A stretch of DNA of 64,000 bases from Streptomyces sp. NP-1717. Its GTDB lineage: Bacteria; Actinomycetota; Actinomycetes; Streptomycetales; Streptomycetaceae. The position numbers were made by a program, and so were the translations under genes. The stretch lies in the NCBI RefSeq assembly GCF_022695985.1, contig NZ_JAAPBF010000004.1, positions 31,240-95,239 of the forward strand, in the 5' to 3' direction. Shown piece by piece: positions 35,976-44,367 of the stretch. The notes under the pieces are model-generated. The model made no database searches. It had not been told where the DNA came from and worked only from the letters and a program-made list of their open reading frames with translations. Position 1 is the first letter of the stretch, and the number at the start of each line of letters is the position of its first letter.

Positions 35976-37063
35976 ATCGCTCCCCACTGGCCGCCCTGTT
36001 CGGTGAGCAGACCCGCTTGCCGCAACTCGGTGGTGATGCGCCGGCACCGCTCCTCGGTGAGCCCGGCGAACGCGGGCGACTCCTTCGACAGCCGCAGCGC
36101 GTACTCGGTGACGGTCCGCGGTGAACGCCCGTCGCTCAGGCCCCAGACCAGCGCCGTGCCGGGCGGCAGGCGGAAGTGCCGGCCGGCGGGCTGGACCAGC
36201 GTCACCATGTCGTCGTAGGCGCGCGGCAGGAACGCCGGGGACCTGCGCAGCGGACCGCTCCCCGCAGGCCAGGCGGGCCAGCGGGAGACGTCGACGCCCT
36301 GCCAGCCGAGGGTGGCCGTGGCGATCAGGCAGGTCTGGGCGAACGACGTCAGAGCGGTCAGGCCCGCTTGAGGGTCGACGGCCAGCGGGTCGTCCCGCAG
36401 GAGCCGTTGGAACTCCGGGAGGGGAAACCCGTCGGGGCCACTGCGGGCGAGCTGCCGCCACACCCATTTCTCGCCGAAGTAGAGGTCCCCGCCCGCCGCG
36501 GCCAGTGCCTTCCCCGCGCACACGAGGGCGCGCCGGCCGGCGAACGCGGCCGGGTCCAGGTCGGACGGGTCGTCCGACCGGCGCAGTCCGAGGCAGTCCT
36601 CGGCCGCGAAGAACGCGGCGAGCATCCAGTTGTTCATGACCAGTCGGGACAGGCGCAGAGGGTGCTCGTCGAGTCGTTGACGCAGCGCGGACAGCGCGCC
36701 CGAGTCGGTCACGACGTCACCGGTGCGCAGCCGGACGCACAGCGCGATCTCACGCTCCGACAGTGTCTCTCCCGCCTGGTCCGAGCGCAGTCCCGTACCG
36801 AGGACCCGGTCGACGAGCGACTCCAGGGTGTCCAGGGAGAGATGCTGCACATCGACACGGATGTCGTCGGCGAACATCTGCCGCCGCTTCTCCCCCGCCG
36901 GGGCGCCGACCAGATAGACGTCGATGTCGCTGGTGGCGCTGCCCAGCCCGACCGACGAACTCCCGGCGAGGAACGCGGCGTCCGCGTGCGTCGACGCGGC
37001 CAGGCGGGACGCCACGCTCCTGCCCAGGCGCACCCTGTCCCGGGCCGATACGACTGCTGTCAT
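35972..37063 (-). CDS. Nucleotidyltransferase-fold protein (RiPP cluster)
   Basis: The 363-residue protein carries a polymerase-beta-type nucleotidyltransferase signature at residues 30-50, LAGSSSVGLGSATSDIDVYL, giving the G-S and D-x-D metal-binding residues. The rest is helical with a possible winged-helix end (RRITTELRQAGLLTEQGG). ATG 37063 is supported by AAGGAGG nine bases upstream. It overlaps the cyclophilin fusion gene by four bases, arguing for stoichiometric production. In this cluster it could attach a nucleoside monophosphate to the peptide or a partner; no substrate can be read from the sequence. Confidence 0.8.
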   Translation of the reverse strand: MTAVVSARDRVRLGRSVASRLAASTHADAAFLAGSSSVGLGSATSDIDVYLVGAPAGEKRRQMFADDIRVDVQHLSLDTLESLVDRVLGTGLRSDQAGETLSEREIALCVRLRTGDVVTDSGALSALRQRLDEHPLRLSRLVMNNWMLAAFFAAEDCLGLRRSDDPSDLDPAAFAGRRALVCAGKALAAAGGDLYFGEKWVWRQLARSGPDGFPLPEFQRLLRDDPLAVDPQAGLTALTSFAQTCLIATATLGWQGVDVSRWPAWPAGSGPLRRSPAFLPRAYDDMVTLVQPAGRHFRLPPGTALVWGLSDGRSPRTVTEYALRLSKESPAFAGLTEERCRRITTELRQAGLLTEQGGQWGAM

Positions 37064-37112
37064 CCGCTCATCCCTCCTTGGCACATCCCTCTCCGGCACG
37101 GGGCCACGGCGG

Positions 37113-39032
37113 CTACCAGCCGGGGTTCTCCGGCAGTGCGAGCCCGAGGTACTTGCCGTCGTCCGACACCATCACGCCGGCGCGACAGCACTGTTCGAGG
37201 AAGGCCGTCACCTCGCCCTCGGAGACCGACACGTCCTGTGCCGCCGGCAGGCGGGCGATCACCGCCGCTGAGCGGGGCGCGTCTCCACAGGCTTCGTAGG
37301 CTTCCGCCTTCCAGCCCGTGAGGACTGCCCGCTTGGGCTGGTCGGTCCTGCGGTCGATCAGCGTCAGCTTCCCGGGCAGCCGCTGGTAGACGAGGCTGGG
37401 CTTCGACTCGGCGAAGCGGGTCCGCCAGGTGGCGACGGCGGCGTTCAGTACGGTGACCGTCTCGTGGGACACGGTGCCGGACGCCTCGTAGTCGAAGAAG
37501 TACGCGATCTTCTCGGGGTCCAGCGAGGCCGGGTAGACATGGCCGTAGCTGGCCCGGGGCCGGACCTTGTCGATGGGGAACGACGGGTCGGTGAAATAGG
37601 GGCTGAAGCGTTCCAGCCAGATCCTTCCGCAGCCCCCGGGCGGCTGCAGATGGTACAGAAGCGGGAGCAGGCGCAGCTGCTCGGCGTAGTCCTCCTCGGT
37701 CTCCCCCGGGAATCCCGCCAGGATGTTCCAGGCCACGTCGATCCCGTAGTAGCCGGCCCATTTCAGGAGCCGGATGTTGATCAGCTTGCTCGCGCCCTTG
37801 CGCATCAGTCGCAGCACATGGGTGCTGAGGCTCTCGATGCCGGGCTGGATGCGGAGGATCCCGGCGCTTCTCAGGGTCGCGAGCTGCTCCCGGGTGAGAT
37901 TGGCCTTCACCTCGAAGAAGAGGTTCACGTCCCAGTGCTCTCGGGCCAGCAGCGTGCAGAGCGACGAGAAGTACCCCATGTCCAGGATGTTGTCGACGGT
38001 GTCGACATGCACCACCGGGTAATCGCGCAGCAGCGCGCTGAGTTCGGTGAACGCGCGCTCGCCGGACTTGGAGCGGTACGCCATGCCGAGCGCGTTGAGA
38101 CCGCAGAAGGTGCAGTGGTGTTTCTGGCCCCACCAGCATCCCCGGGAGAACTCGACCGGCAGTCGTACGGGCTCCCGGCCGAGCAGCCGGGCGCGGCCGA
38201 AGCGCTCCAGCCAGGCGAAGTAGTCCCGGTAGTCCGGGGTGGGAAGGTCGTCGAGGGCCTGCGGGCGCTGCGCGTCGCCCGCCTGCGGCGTGTGCGCGGT
38301 GGTGTGCCGCAGGACGCCGGCGATCGGGCTGTCCGTGCCGTCGGCGATGTTCTTCAGCAGGGCGGGGAACACGATGTCGCCCTCGCCGGCCACCACGTAG
38401 TCGAGCCAGGGCAGCTTCCTCACGTACTCGGCGCCCATCTCCCCGTCGAAGTTGGCGCCTCCGTAGACCAGGGTCACGCCGGGGTGGAATTCCTTGATCT
38501 TCCTCCCCAGCGCGAGGGACGCCGTGTTCTGCATGAACGTGGACGTGAACCCGATGACGTCGTACTCGCCCCACACCGGTCTGGCCGCGCATGCGGCGAT
38601 CCAGTCCGGCATCGTCTCGCGGCGCATCTCCACGAGGTCTTCGAGGCCCTTTCCGGTGAGCTCGTCCCAGATGGACTTCACTTCCGGGTACTCGGCGAAG
38701 TAGTCCTCGTCCGGGGTCACTTCGCCGAACGCGGCGTAGGAGAAGAGCCACTCCCCCATCAGATGCAGCCGTTCCGAGGCGACGTTGGCGATCGTGTCGT
38801 AGGCCTTGCTGCCGAAGAAGGAGGCGAACTCGATGTTGAGGTAGTGACTGTCGCACTCGTGCCCGGCCTCGCGGGTGATCGACTGCAACAGTCCGCACTG
38901 GATGGAGGGCGCGTGGATGCGCGCCCAGGGCATGTTGACCAGGGCGACACGCAGAGCCCTGCCGGGCGGTGAGGCGGACGCCGTGTGGTCCGCCTCGGTC
39001 CGCACGGCCAGGGGCAGGCGGATGATGCTCAT
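37113..39032 (-). CDS. B12-binding radical SAM RiPP maturase (C-methyltransferase type)
   Basis: The 639-residue protein has an N-terminal cobalamin-binding-like Rossmann domain (residues 27-235, RVALVNMPWARIHAPSIQCG to DYVVAGEGDIVFPALL; the classical DxHxxG is absent). The radical SAM core follows, with the cluster ligands Cys299, Cys307 and Cys310 in SRGCWWGQKHHCTFCGLN, a CX7CX2C spacing typical for the RiPP maturation radical SAM protein 1 family (TIGR03975 type). Family members install C-methyl groups or related changes on ribosomal peptides. ATG 39032 follows GAGGGG with a six-base gap. Its presence is the main reason to call this operon a RiPP cluster. Confidence 0.92.
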   Translation of the reverse strand: MSIIRLPLAVRTEADHTASASPPGRALRVALVNMPWARIHAPSIQCGLLQSITREAGHECDSHYLNIEFASFFGSKAYDTIANVASERLHLMGEWLFSYAAFGEVTPDEDYFAEYPEVKSIWDELTGKGLEDLVEMRRETMPDWIAACAARPVWGEYDVIGFTSTFMQNTASLALGRKIKEFHPGVTLVYGGANFDGEMGAEYVRKLPWLDYVVAGEGDIVFPALLKNIADGTDSPIAGVLRHTTAHTPQAGDAQRPQALDDLPTPDYRDYFAWLERFGRARLLGREPVRLPVEFSRGCWWGQKHHCTFCGLNALGMAYRSKSGERAFTELSALLRDYPVVHVDTVDNILDMGYFSSLCTLLAREHWDVNLFFEVKANLTREQLATLRSAGILRIQPGIESLSTHVLRLMRKGASKLINIRLLKWAGYYGIDVAWNILAGFPGETEEDYAEQLRLLPLLYHLQPPGGCGRIWLERFSPYFTDPSFPIDKVRPRASYGHVYPASLDPEKIAYFFDYEASGTVSHETVTVLNAAVATWRTRFAESKPSLVYQRLPGKLTLIDRRTDQPKRAVLTGWKAEAYEACGDAPRSAAVIARLPAAQDVSVSEGEVTAFLEQCCRAGVMVSDDGKYLGLALPENPGW

Positions 39033-39061
39033 CGGTTTCCCCTCGGGTCTGGGCACGTCGG

Positions 39062-39886
39062 TCACTCGAAGTCGTCGTGGCCGTGTCTGCTCGCACGCCG
39101 GGCCTGGAGGAGGATCGACAGCGCGGCGAGGACGGTGAACCCGAGACCGGCGGCGACCTCCAGGCCCAGGTGGCCGAGCCATGGTCGGCCCTCCATCCCC
39201 GCGCGGACGGCGTCCAGGCCGTGCCGGGCCGGCAGTACCTGGCCGATCGCGTCCACCCATCCCACCCGGCCGGGCGGGACGATCGCGCCGCTGCACAGCA
39301 TGACCAGGTAGGACAGGACGTTCGGGGCCACCACGTCGGCCCGTTTGCCGACCGTCATCGTCGCCCCGGCGAGCCCCAGCACGCTGAGCGTGAGCGCGAT
39401 CAGCGCGTACACCCACGCCCAGGGCAGCAGTCGCAGGGCGAAGTCCGTCATGCCGAGCAGAGGCGCCGCGATCGCGCCCTGGACGACCAGGAGGACCCAG
39501 CCCATGACGGGGTAGGGCAGCACCCGGGCGATCTGGGTGACGGTGGGCGACAGCGCGCCGGTGCGGACCCGCGCGAAGGTGGCGTACTGCTTGTCCAGGA
39601 CGGGCACGGCGACCACGCCGTGGACGTTGGTGCCGCTCAGCGCCAGCACCAGCGATCCGGCGAAGGCGTACTCGCGGTGTCCGGGGCCCGCGAGGACACC
39701 CGCGAGGGTCGTGAAGAACAGGATCTGCAGGACCCCGCGCGGCAGGGTCGCGCCGAGCAGACCGGCGGGCGTCTGGAGCGCACGGTACTCCAGCCAGCCC
39801 ATGCGGGCCGCCTCGGCCGCCCGCCAGGCCAGGGAGCCGCCGGCGGGGACCGCGGCGTGCGAGGGGGCGGCGTCATGCGAGGTCAA
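39062..39886 (-). CDS. ABC-2 type permease, second subunit (RiPP cluster)
   Basis: The 274-residue protein has six predicted membrane helices (GVLQILFFTTLAGVLAGPGH, LLPWAWVYALIALTLSVLGL, LGLEVAAGLGFTVLAALSIL) in the ABC-2 pattern. The start is TTG at 39886, set by AAGGAGG six bases upstream; it overlaps the end of the previous permease gene by 14 bases. The ATG that appears within the overlap is in another frame. Together with the other permease and the ATPase it forms an exporter, probably for the mature peptide. Confidence 0.85.
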   Translation of the reverse strand: MTSHDAAPSHAAVPAGGSLAWRAAEAARMGWLEYRALQTPAGLLGATLPRGVLQILFFTTLAGVLAGPGHREYAFAGSLVLALSGTNVHGVVAVPVLDKQYATFARVRTGALSPTVTQIARVLPYPVMGWVLLVVQGAIAAPLLGMTDFALRLLPWAWVYALIALTLSVLGLAGATMTVGKRADVVAPNVLSYLVMLCSGAIVPPGRVGWVDAIGQVLPARHGLDAVRAGMEGRPWLGHLGLEVAAGLGFTVLAALSILLQARRASRHGHDDFE

Positions 39887-40640
39887 GCGTCCCCTCCTTC
39901 CGGGACCTCTCGACGGACCGGCGGTAGGCGAAGCCGGCGGCGGAGAGGTAGGCGAGGGTCAACAGCGTCGCGACGCCCAGCGGGGCGAACGTGACGTCCC
40001 CGGTGCTCGCACGGACCAGACAGTCCTTGATCCAGTGCAGGCTGAGCAGTTCGGGCGCCCAGCGCAGCCACTCGGGCAGCGCGTCCGTGGGAATGAGCAG
40101 TCCGCCCAGGGCGAAGACCGGGTACATCAGCGCGTGCGACCACACCAACCCGTTGCGGGTCACCAGGAAGAGGCAGGACACCAGCGCCCCCAGGGCGGTG
40201 CCCGAGCAGACCAGCACCACGAGCGACACGACGGCCCACGCCGGGTGCGACACGCTCAAGGGCAGCCCCAGCGCCGCCGCGGTGACGCCGGTGCTGACGA
40301 GGATCGCGACGACGCTGGTGACGGTGGCGCCCAGACTCTTGCCGAGCAGCACCAGGTAGGGCGACCAGACTCCGGAGACACAGCGGGCCAGGGTGCCGAA
40401 GGTGCGCTCGCGGCGCAGGACTCCTCCGCTCATCCACACCGTCGAGCCCCACAGCGCGGTCAGCATCACGGCCACAATGAGTTCGGCCGCGCCGTTGGAG
40501 CCGGGGCGGCCGGTCTCCACCGCGATGACCAGGAACACGGCGGGCAGCATGCCCGAGTTGACCAGCAGCAGCGGATTGCGCTGCATGGCCCGCTGCTCCA
40601 TGCGGAACGCGGTCAGGAACATCCACGTGGCGCCCCTCAC
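39873..40640 (-). CDS. ABC-2 type permease, first subunit (RiPP cluster)
   Basis: The protein is 255 residues from the GTG that overlaps the ATPase stop (GTGA); an ATG six codons later (40622) is the alternative start. Six membrane helices (LLLVNSGMLPAVFLVIAVET, LIVAVMLTALWGSTVWMSGG, WAVVSLVVLVCSGTALGALV) and the late motif ALGGLLIPTDALPEWLRWAP fit the ABC-2 export family. It is translationally coupled on both sides. Confidence 0.85.
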   Translation of the reverse strand: MRGATWMFLTAFRMEQRAMQRNPLLLVNSGMLPAVFLVIAVETGRPGSNGAAELIVAVMLTALWGSTVWMSGGVLRRERTFGTLARCVSGVWSPYLVLLGKSLGATVTSVVAILVSTGVTAAALGLPLSVSHPAWAVVSLVVLVCSGTALGALVSCLFLVTRNGLVWSHALMYPVFALGGLLIPTDALPEWLRWAPELLSLHWIKDCLVRASTGDVTFAPLGVATLLTLAYLSAAGFAYRRSVERSRKEGTLDLA

Positions 40641-41617
40641 TTCACTCCACCGATCTGGCGGCCGTCGGCCAGGCGCGCGGCCACGTGCGAGTAGACATCC
40701 TCCAGCCGCACCGGGTCGATGCGCACGTCCAGCACGCTGACGTGCGCCAACGCCTGCTCCAGCAGCCCGAACGAGCCGACACTCCAGTCGCGGACGTGCA
40801 GCCGGAGGGTCCACGACTCGTCGGCCACCTCGACGCCGCCGACGGCGATGTCGGGGGACGACAGGGCGCCGCCGTCGGGCGGGCTGCCGGTGCCGCGCAC
40901 GGTCACCGTGGCGGTGTAGCCGGCCTGCCGGGCGAACTCCTCGACCGGCAGGTCCGCCGCCAATGTGCCGTCCGCGAGAATGATCACCCGGCCGGCGAGG
41001 CGTTCGATGTCGAGCAGATGGTGGCTCGTGAGCAGGACCGAGACTCCGGTGTCGCGCAGTCGGGCGACGGTGCCGCGCAGCCGTTCGGCCTCGACCGGGT
41101 CGAGGCCCACGGTCGGTTCGTCGAGCAGCAGGACGCGCGGCTCGGCGATCATGCCGATGGCGATGTGCAGGCGCTGGCGCATGCCCTTGGAGTAGGTCTC
41201 CACCGCGCGGCCCGCCGCGCCGGTCAGGCCGACCTCCTCCAGCGCGGCGTCCAGCTTCGCGCTCAGGCCGCGCCGGCTCACGCCGGCGAGCATGGCGAAG
41301 AATCGCAAGTTGTCGCGGCCGTTCAGCTTGGCGTAGAGGCCACGGTCGCCGCCCAGCACGACGCCGGTCATACGGCGTACCTCGCGCAGATCGCGGGTGA
41401 CGTCGTGGCCGAAGACCCGGGCGCTACCGGCCGTGGGCAGCAGCAGGGTGGCGAGGATCTTGGTGAGGGTGGTCTTGCCCGCGCCGTTGCTGCCCAGCAG
41501 GCCCACGATCTCGCCGGCCCCGACCTGGAAACTGACGTCCCGCAGGGCCACGAGTTCGCGTCCGCGGTCGATGAAGGTACGGCCGAGCCGTTCCACGGCG
41601 ATTGCCGGCTCGCTCAA
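40637..41617 (-). CDS. ABC transporter ATPase (RiPP cluster)
   Basis: The 326-residue protein is a complete ABC ATPase: Walker A LLGSNGAGKTTLTK, signature YSKGMRQRLHIA, Walker B VLLLDEPTVGLDP and the switch His in LLTSHHLL. The C-terminal 90 residues form the extra domain found in drug and peptide exporters of the ABC-2 class. It starts with TTG overlapping the stop of the PEP-utilising gene (TTGA). It should energise the two downstream permeases for export and self-resistance. Confidence 0.92.
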   Translation of the reverse strand: MSEPAIAVERLGRTFIDRGRELVALRDVSFQVGAGEIVGLLGSNGAGKTTLTKILATLLLPTAGSARVFGHDVTRDLREVRRMTGVVLGGDRGLYAKLNGRDNLRFFAMLAGVSRRGLSAKLDAALEEVGLTGAAGRAVETYSKGMRQRLHIAIGMIAEPRVLLLDEPTVGLDPVEAERLRGTVARLRDTGVSVLLTSHHLLDIERLAGRVIILADGTLAADLPVEEFARQAGYTATVTVRGTGSPPDGGALSSPDIAVGGVEVADESWTLRLHVRDWSVGSFGLLEQALAHVSVLDVRIDPVRLEDVYSHVAARLADGRQIGGVK

Positions 41618-43923
41618 CGCTCCGCCCCCGTCGGATGAACGTCCGCCGCTCTTTGCGCGACGGCGGCCCGCGCGGCGGCGAGTCTGGCCAGTGGGATCCG
41701 TGGCGGCGCGCACGAGACGTGGTCGAAGCCCGCCTCGGCGAAGAACCGCACGGCCGCCGCATCGGCTGCCTGCTCGCCGCAGACGCCGAGCGTGATGCCG
41801 GGGCGTACGGCCCGTGCCTCGGCGGCGACCTGGCGTGCCAGGGTCCCGACCGCCTCGACGTCCAGCCGGGCGAAGGGGGATTCGGGGAGGAGGCCCACCT
41901 CCTCGTAGGCGGGCAGCAGGTGCCGTTCGGCGTCGTCGCGGGACAGGCCCCAGACGAGTGCGGTGAGGTCGTTGGTGCCCAGGGACAGGGAGTCCGCACG
42001 GCGGGCGATCGACCCGGCCAGCAGCGCGGCCCGCGGGGTCTCGATCATGGCGCCCAGGGAGATGGCCGCCTGCTCCCGGGAGGTTCCCAGATGGGCGCAG
42101 ACATCGTCGAGCATGCCACGGACGAAGTCCAGTTCCGCGGGCACGCTGACCATGGGGACGAGGAGTTCGGGCCGCGGGTCCCGGCCGGCGCGGCGCAGCG
42201 CGAGGGTTGCCTCCACCAGCGCCTTGATCTGTACGGCCGTCAGCGCCGGGAGCAGGACGCCCATCCGCACGCCGCGCACTCCGAGCATGGGGTTGTGCTC
42301 GTGCAGGCGGCGCGTGATGTCGAGGCGGTCCCGGTCGGCCGGGGCGCCGGTCGCGGCCGTGGTCAGGGAGAGTTCGGTCAGGTCGGGGAGGAACTCGTGG
42401 CGCGGGGGGTCGAGCAGACGGATCGTGACCGGCCGTCCGTCCATCGCGGCGAGTATGTCCGTGATCTCCGCCCGCAGGAGGGCACGCACGGTGGCGAGGT
42501 CCTCCGTCATGTCGGGGCCGGGCCGGGCCATCAGGACCCGTTGGAGCACCTGGTGGCGCTCGCCGAGGAACATGTGCTCGAGTCGGCACAGTCCCACCCC
42601 GTCGGCGCCCAGTGCCCGCCCGGCGGCGGCGTCCGCGCCGGTGTCGGCGTTCACCCGCACGGAGATGCCGGGCAGTCCCGACAGCGCGTCGTCCAGCCAG
42701 CCGGGCAGCTCCGGGGCGGCCCGCAGTTCGGCGGTGTGCCCCGTGCGGACGCCGAGGTGGATCACTCCGGTGTGGCCGTCCACCGTGACCAGGTCGCGGG
42801 CGCGGACGGTGTCGCCGTGCGTGGTGCGCAGGACCTCGGCGTCGGCGTCGAGGACGCCGTCGACGAGGGCGGCGACGGCCGGCAGTCCGAGTCCGCGCGC
42901 CACGACCGCGGCGTGCGACGTCTGTCCGCCCCGCTCGGTGACGACGGCCGTCGCGGCCAGCAGGCCCGGAAGATCCTCCGGCCTCGACTCGGTGAGGACC
43001 AGCACGGGCTGTTCGCCGTTCGCTTGCGCGACAACGGCGTCGGCCGCGCTGAAGACGACGGCGCCGCCGGCGATGCCGGGCGACACGCCGAGACCGCGCG
43101 CCGCCACGGGCAGATCGAGCGAGTGCGCCGCCCCGGAACGCGCCTGTTCGACGTCCAGCGGCTCCACCAGCGCCACCGCCCGCGCGGGGGTCAGCCGGCC
43201 GTGTTCGTACCGAGTGGCCACGGCACGCAGGAGAGCGGCGCCGCGCAGAGGTGCTCGGGTGCTTCTGACGATGTGGGGCCTGCCCTCTTCGACGAGGAAC
43301 TCCACCCTCGCCGGCCAGTCGAGTTCGGCCTCGGCGGCGTTGACCGCCTCCCGTACCCGCGGGCCCCAGGGCTGCGTGTCGATCAGTCGGGCGAGATCCG
43401 CGCCGCCCGCTGTCAGCAACTGGGCTCCGGATCCCCCGGCGAGAAAGGAGCCGGTCACGCCGGGTCGGCCGGTCGACGGATCGCAGGAGAAAGCAAGGCC
43501 GCTGCCTCCGTCGGGGCCGCACCACAGCGGCTGTCGCCCGAGCCCGAACTGGGCCGGAGCGGTCTCGTCCCTGGTCAACGCCCTTACCAGCGCGACCACT
43601 TGCTCGACCGGCTCGTCCGGTAGAGCGGCGCCGGGCTCCACCATGGCCAGGGCGGCGGACAGTTCGGCCCTGCGTTCCGCGGCGAAGCCGCTACCGGCGA
43701 GCCCTGCCAGCCATCGCTGGCTGGCAGGGCTCATTCCGAGAAATGACAGGCAGCTTCCCTTCGGGCAGGGAAGCCATGCTGTCAGGAAGACGGGGTCGTC
43801 CGCGCTCCCGAGGCGATGGTCGGGATCGAGCGCGACGATCGCCTCATCAATGGTGTCGTCAGCGGCGCCGACCGGCAGCCACACCACTGAATCAGCAGAA
43901 CAGCCGGCCGGCAGACGCTCCAT
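41614..43923 (-). CDS. PpdK-like PEP-utilising protein lacking the N-terminal ATP-grasp lobes
   Basis: The protein is 769 residues from ATG 43923. Residues about 130-255 match the second half of the pyruvate phosphate dikinase nucleotide-binding region (GGSGLAFSCDPSTG, VEFLVEEGRPHIVRSTRA). Residues about 280-380 are the swivelling phosphohistidine domain with His337 in TERGGQTSHAAVVARG. The C-terminal TIM barrel carries LGTNDLTALVWGLSRDD and the active-site Cys715 in GVCGEQ. The first 200 or so residues of a normal enzyme, with the ATP-binding lysine and glycine-rich lobe, are replaced by a short unrelated segment. It may thus use PEP but not ATP in the usual way. It directly follows the precursor gene and is coupled to the exporter. 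Confidence 0.85.
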   Translation of the reverse strand: MERLPAGCSADSVVWLPVGAADDTIDEAIVALDPDHRLGSADDPVFLTAWLPCPKGSCLSFLGMSPASQRWLAGLAGSGFAAERRAELSAALAMVEPGAALPDEPVEQVVALVRALTRDETAPAQFGLGRQPLWCGPDGGSGLAFSCDPSTGRPGVTGSFLAGGSGAQLLTAGGADLARLIDTQPWGPRVREAVNAAEAELDWPARVEFLVEEGRPHIVRSTRAPLRGAALLRAVATRYEHGRLTPARAVALVEPLDVEQARSGAAHSLDLPVAARGLGVSPGIAGGAVVFSAADAVVAQANGEQPVLVLTESRPEDLPGLLAATAVVTERGGQTSHAAVVARGLGLPAVAALVDGVLDADAEVLRTTHGDTVRARDLVTVDGHTGVIHLGVRTGHTAELRAAPELPGWLDDALSGLPGISVRVNADTGADAAAGRALGADGVGLCRLEHMFLGERHQVLQRVLMARPGPDMTEDLATVRALLRAEITDILAAMDGRPVTIRLLDPPRHEFLPDLTELSLTTAATGAPADRDRLDITRRLHEHNPMLGVRGVRMGVLLPALTAVQIKALVEATLALRRAGRDPRPELLVPMVSVPAELDFVRGMLDDVCAHLGTSREQAAISLGAMIETPRAALLAGSIARRADSLSLGTNDLTALVWGLSRDDAERHLLPAYEEVGLLPESPFARLDVEAVGTLARQVAAEARAVRPGITLGVCGEQAADAAAVRFFAEAGFDHVSCAPPRIPLARLAAARAAVAQRAADVHPTGAER

Positions 43924-43988
43924 GACCACGCGCTGAATCCCCGTCCCCCAAGGGCAAGGCCCGGCACCGTTTCCGGTGGTGAACCTCT

Positions 43989-44005
43989 GGTGGCAACCCG
44001 CCACC
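43989..44005. terminator. Hairpin between precursor and first enzyme gene
   Basis: GGTGGC (43989-43994) and GCCACC (44000-44005) pair across a five-base loop, 31 bases behind the precursor stop on the minus strand. Partial terminators or stabilising hairpins at this point are common in RiPP operons and raise precursor mRNA over enzyme mRNA. No T-tract follows. Confidence 0.45.
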
Positions 44006-44035
44006 GGCAGGCGGGGGCGGGTCGACGAGCGGAAT

Positions 44036-44176
44036 CTACCGGCTCACGAACTCCGCCCGGACACCGAGCAGGTACACACGGTCGTCCAGGTCTGCGGCGT
44101 CCTCCGGGGCGATCGGAGAGAATTCCAGCTCGGCCAGGTCGGCGAGCTCCTCGACGTTCGAGTTAGTTTTGTCCAT
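44036..44176 (-). CDS. Putative RiPP precursor peptide, 46 residues
   Basis: A short minus-strand frame encodes 46 residues beginning MDKTNSNVEELADLAELEF and ending DDRVYLLGVRAEFVSR. The first 30 residues are strongly acidic and helical with regularly spaced leucines, as in leader peptides; the last 15 are neutral to basic with Val, Tyr, Leu and Arg side chains, a plausible core. It is the first gene of the eight-gene operon, 112 bases upstream of the PpdK-like start, with a hairpin between. Only a weak GGAA precedes the ATG. There is no signal peptide or double-glycine motif. I do not recognise it as a member of a named precursor family; its role is inferred from position, size and the radical SAM maturase. 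Confidence 0.7.
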   Translation of the reverse strand: MDKTNSNVEELADLAELEFSPIAPEDAADLDDRVYLLGVRAEFVSR

Positions 44177-44367
44177 GTTCCGACGCTAACAGCGAACACT
44201 TCTGACCACAAGGTGAACTCCTGGTGTCCGCAGGGTAGTTGACGAAACGGCGGCTCTCCCCGGAGCGCACGGGACTCCGGTGGTCGCCGCTCACCCGGGA
44301 ACACCCGGGGTGCGCCCGGCCGACATTTCCAGCCATTCGCCGAAGGAATGAGCAAAACCCCCGGACT
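44177..44367. promoter_or_regulatory. Divergent promoter region between RiPP operon and MBL-fold operon
   Basis: These 191 bases hold the starts of both transcripts. On the minus strand TTGTGG about 35 bases before the precursor ATG could be a -35 element, with a weak TGTTAG following. I see no clear operator palindrome. Confidence 0.35.

Noticed and set aside
33885..36218. 777-residue plus-strand frame opposite the cyclophilin fusion gene
   Set aside because: No recognisable domain or ribosome binding site; the minus-strand gene has clear cyclophilin motifs and gene overlaps.
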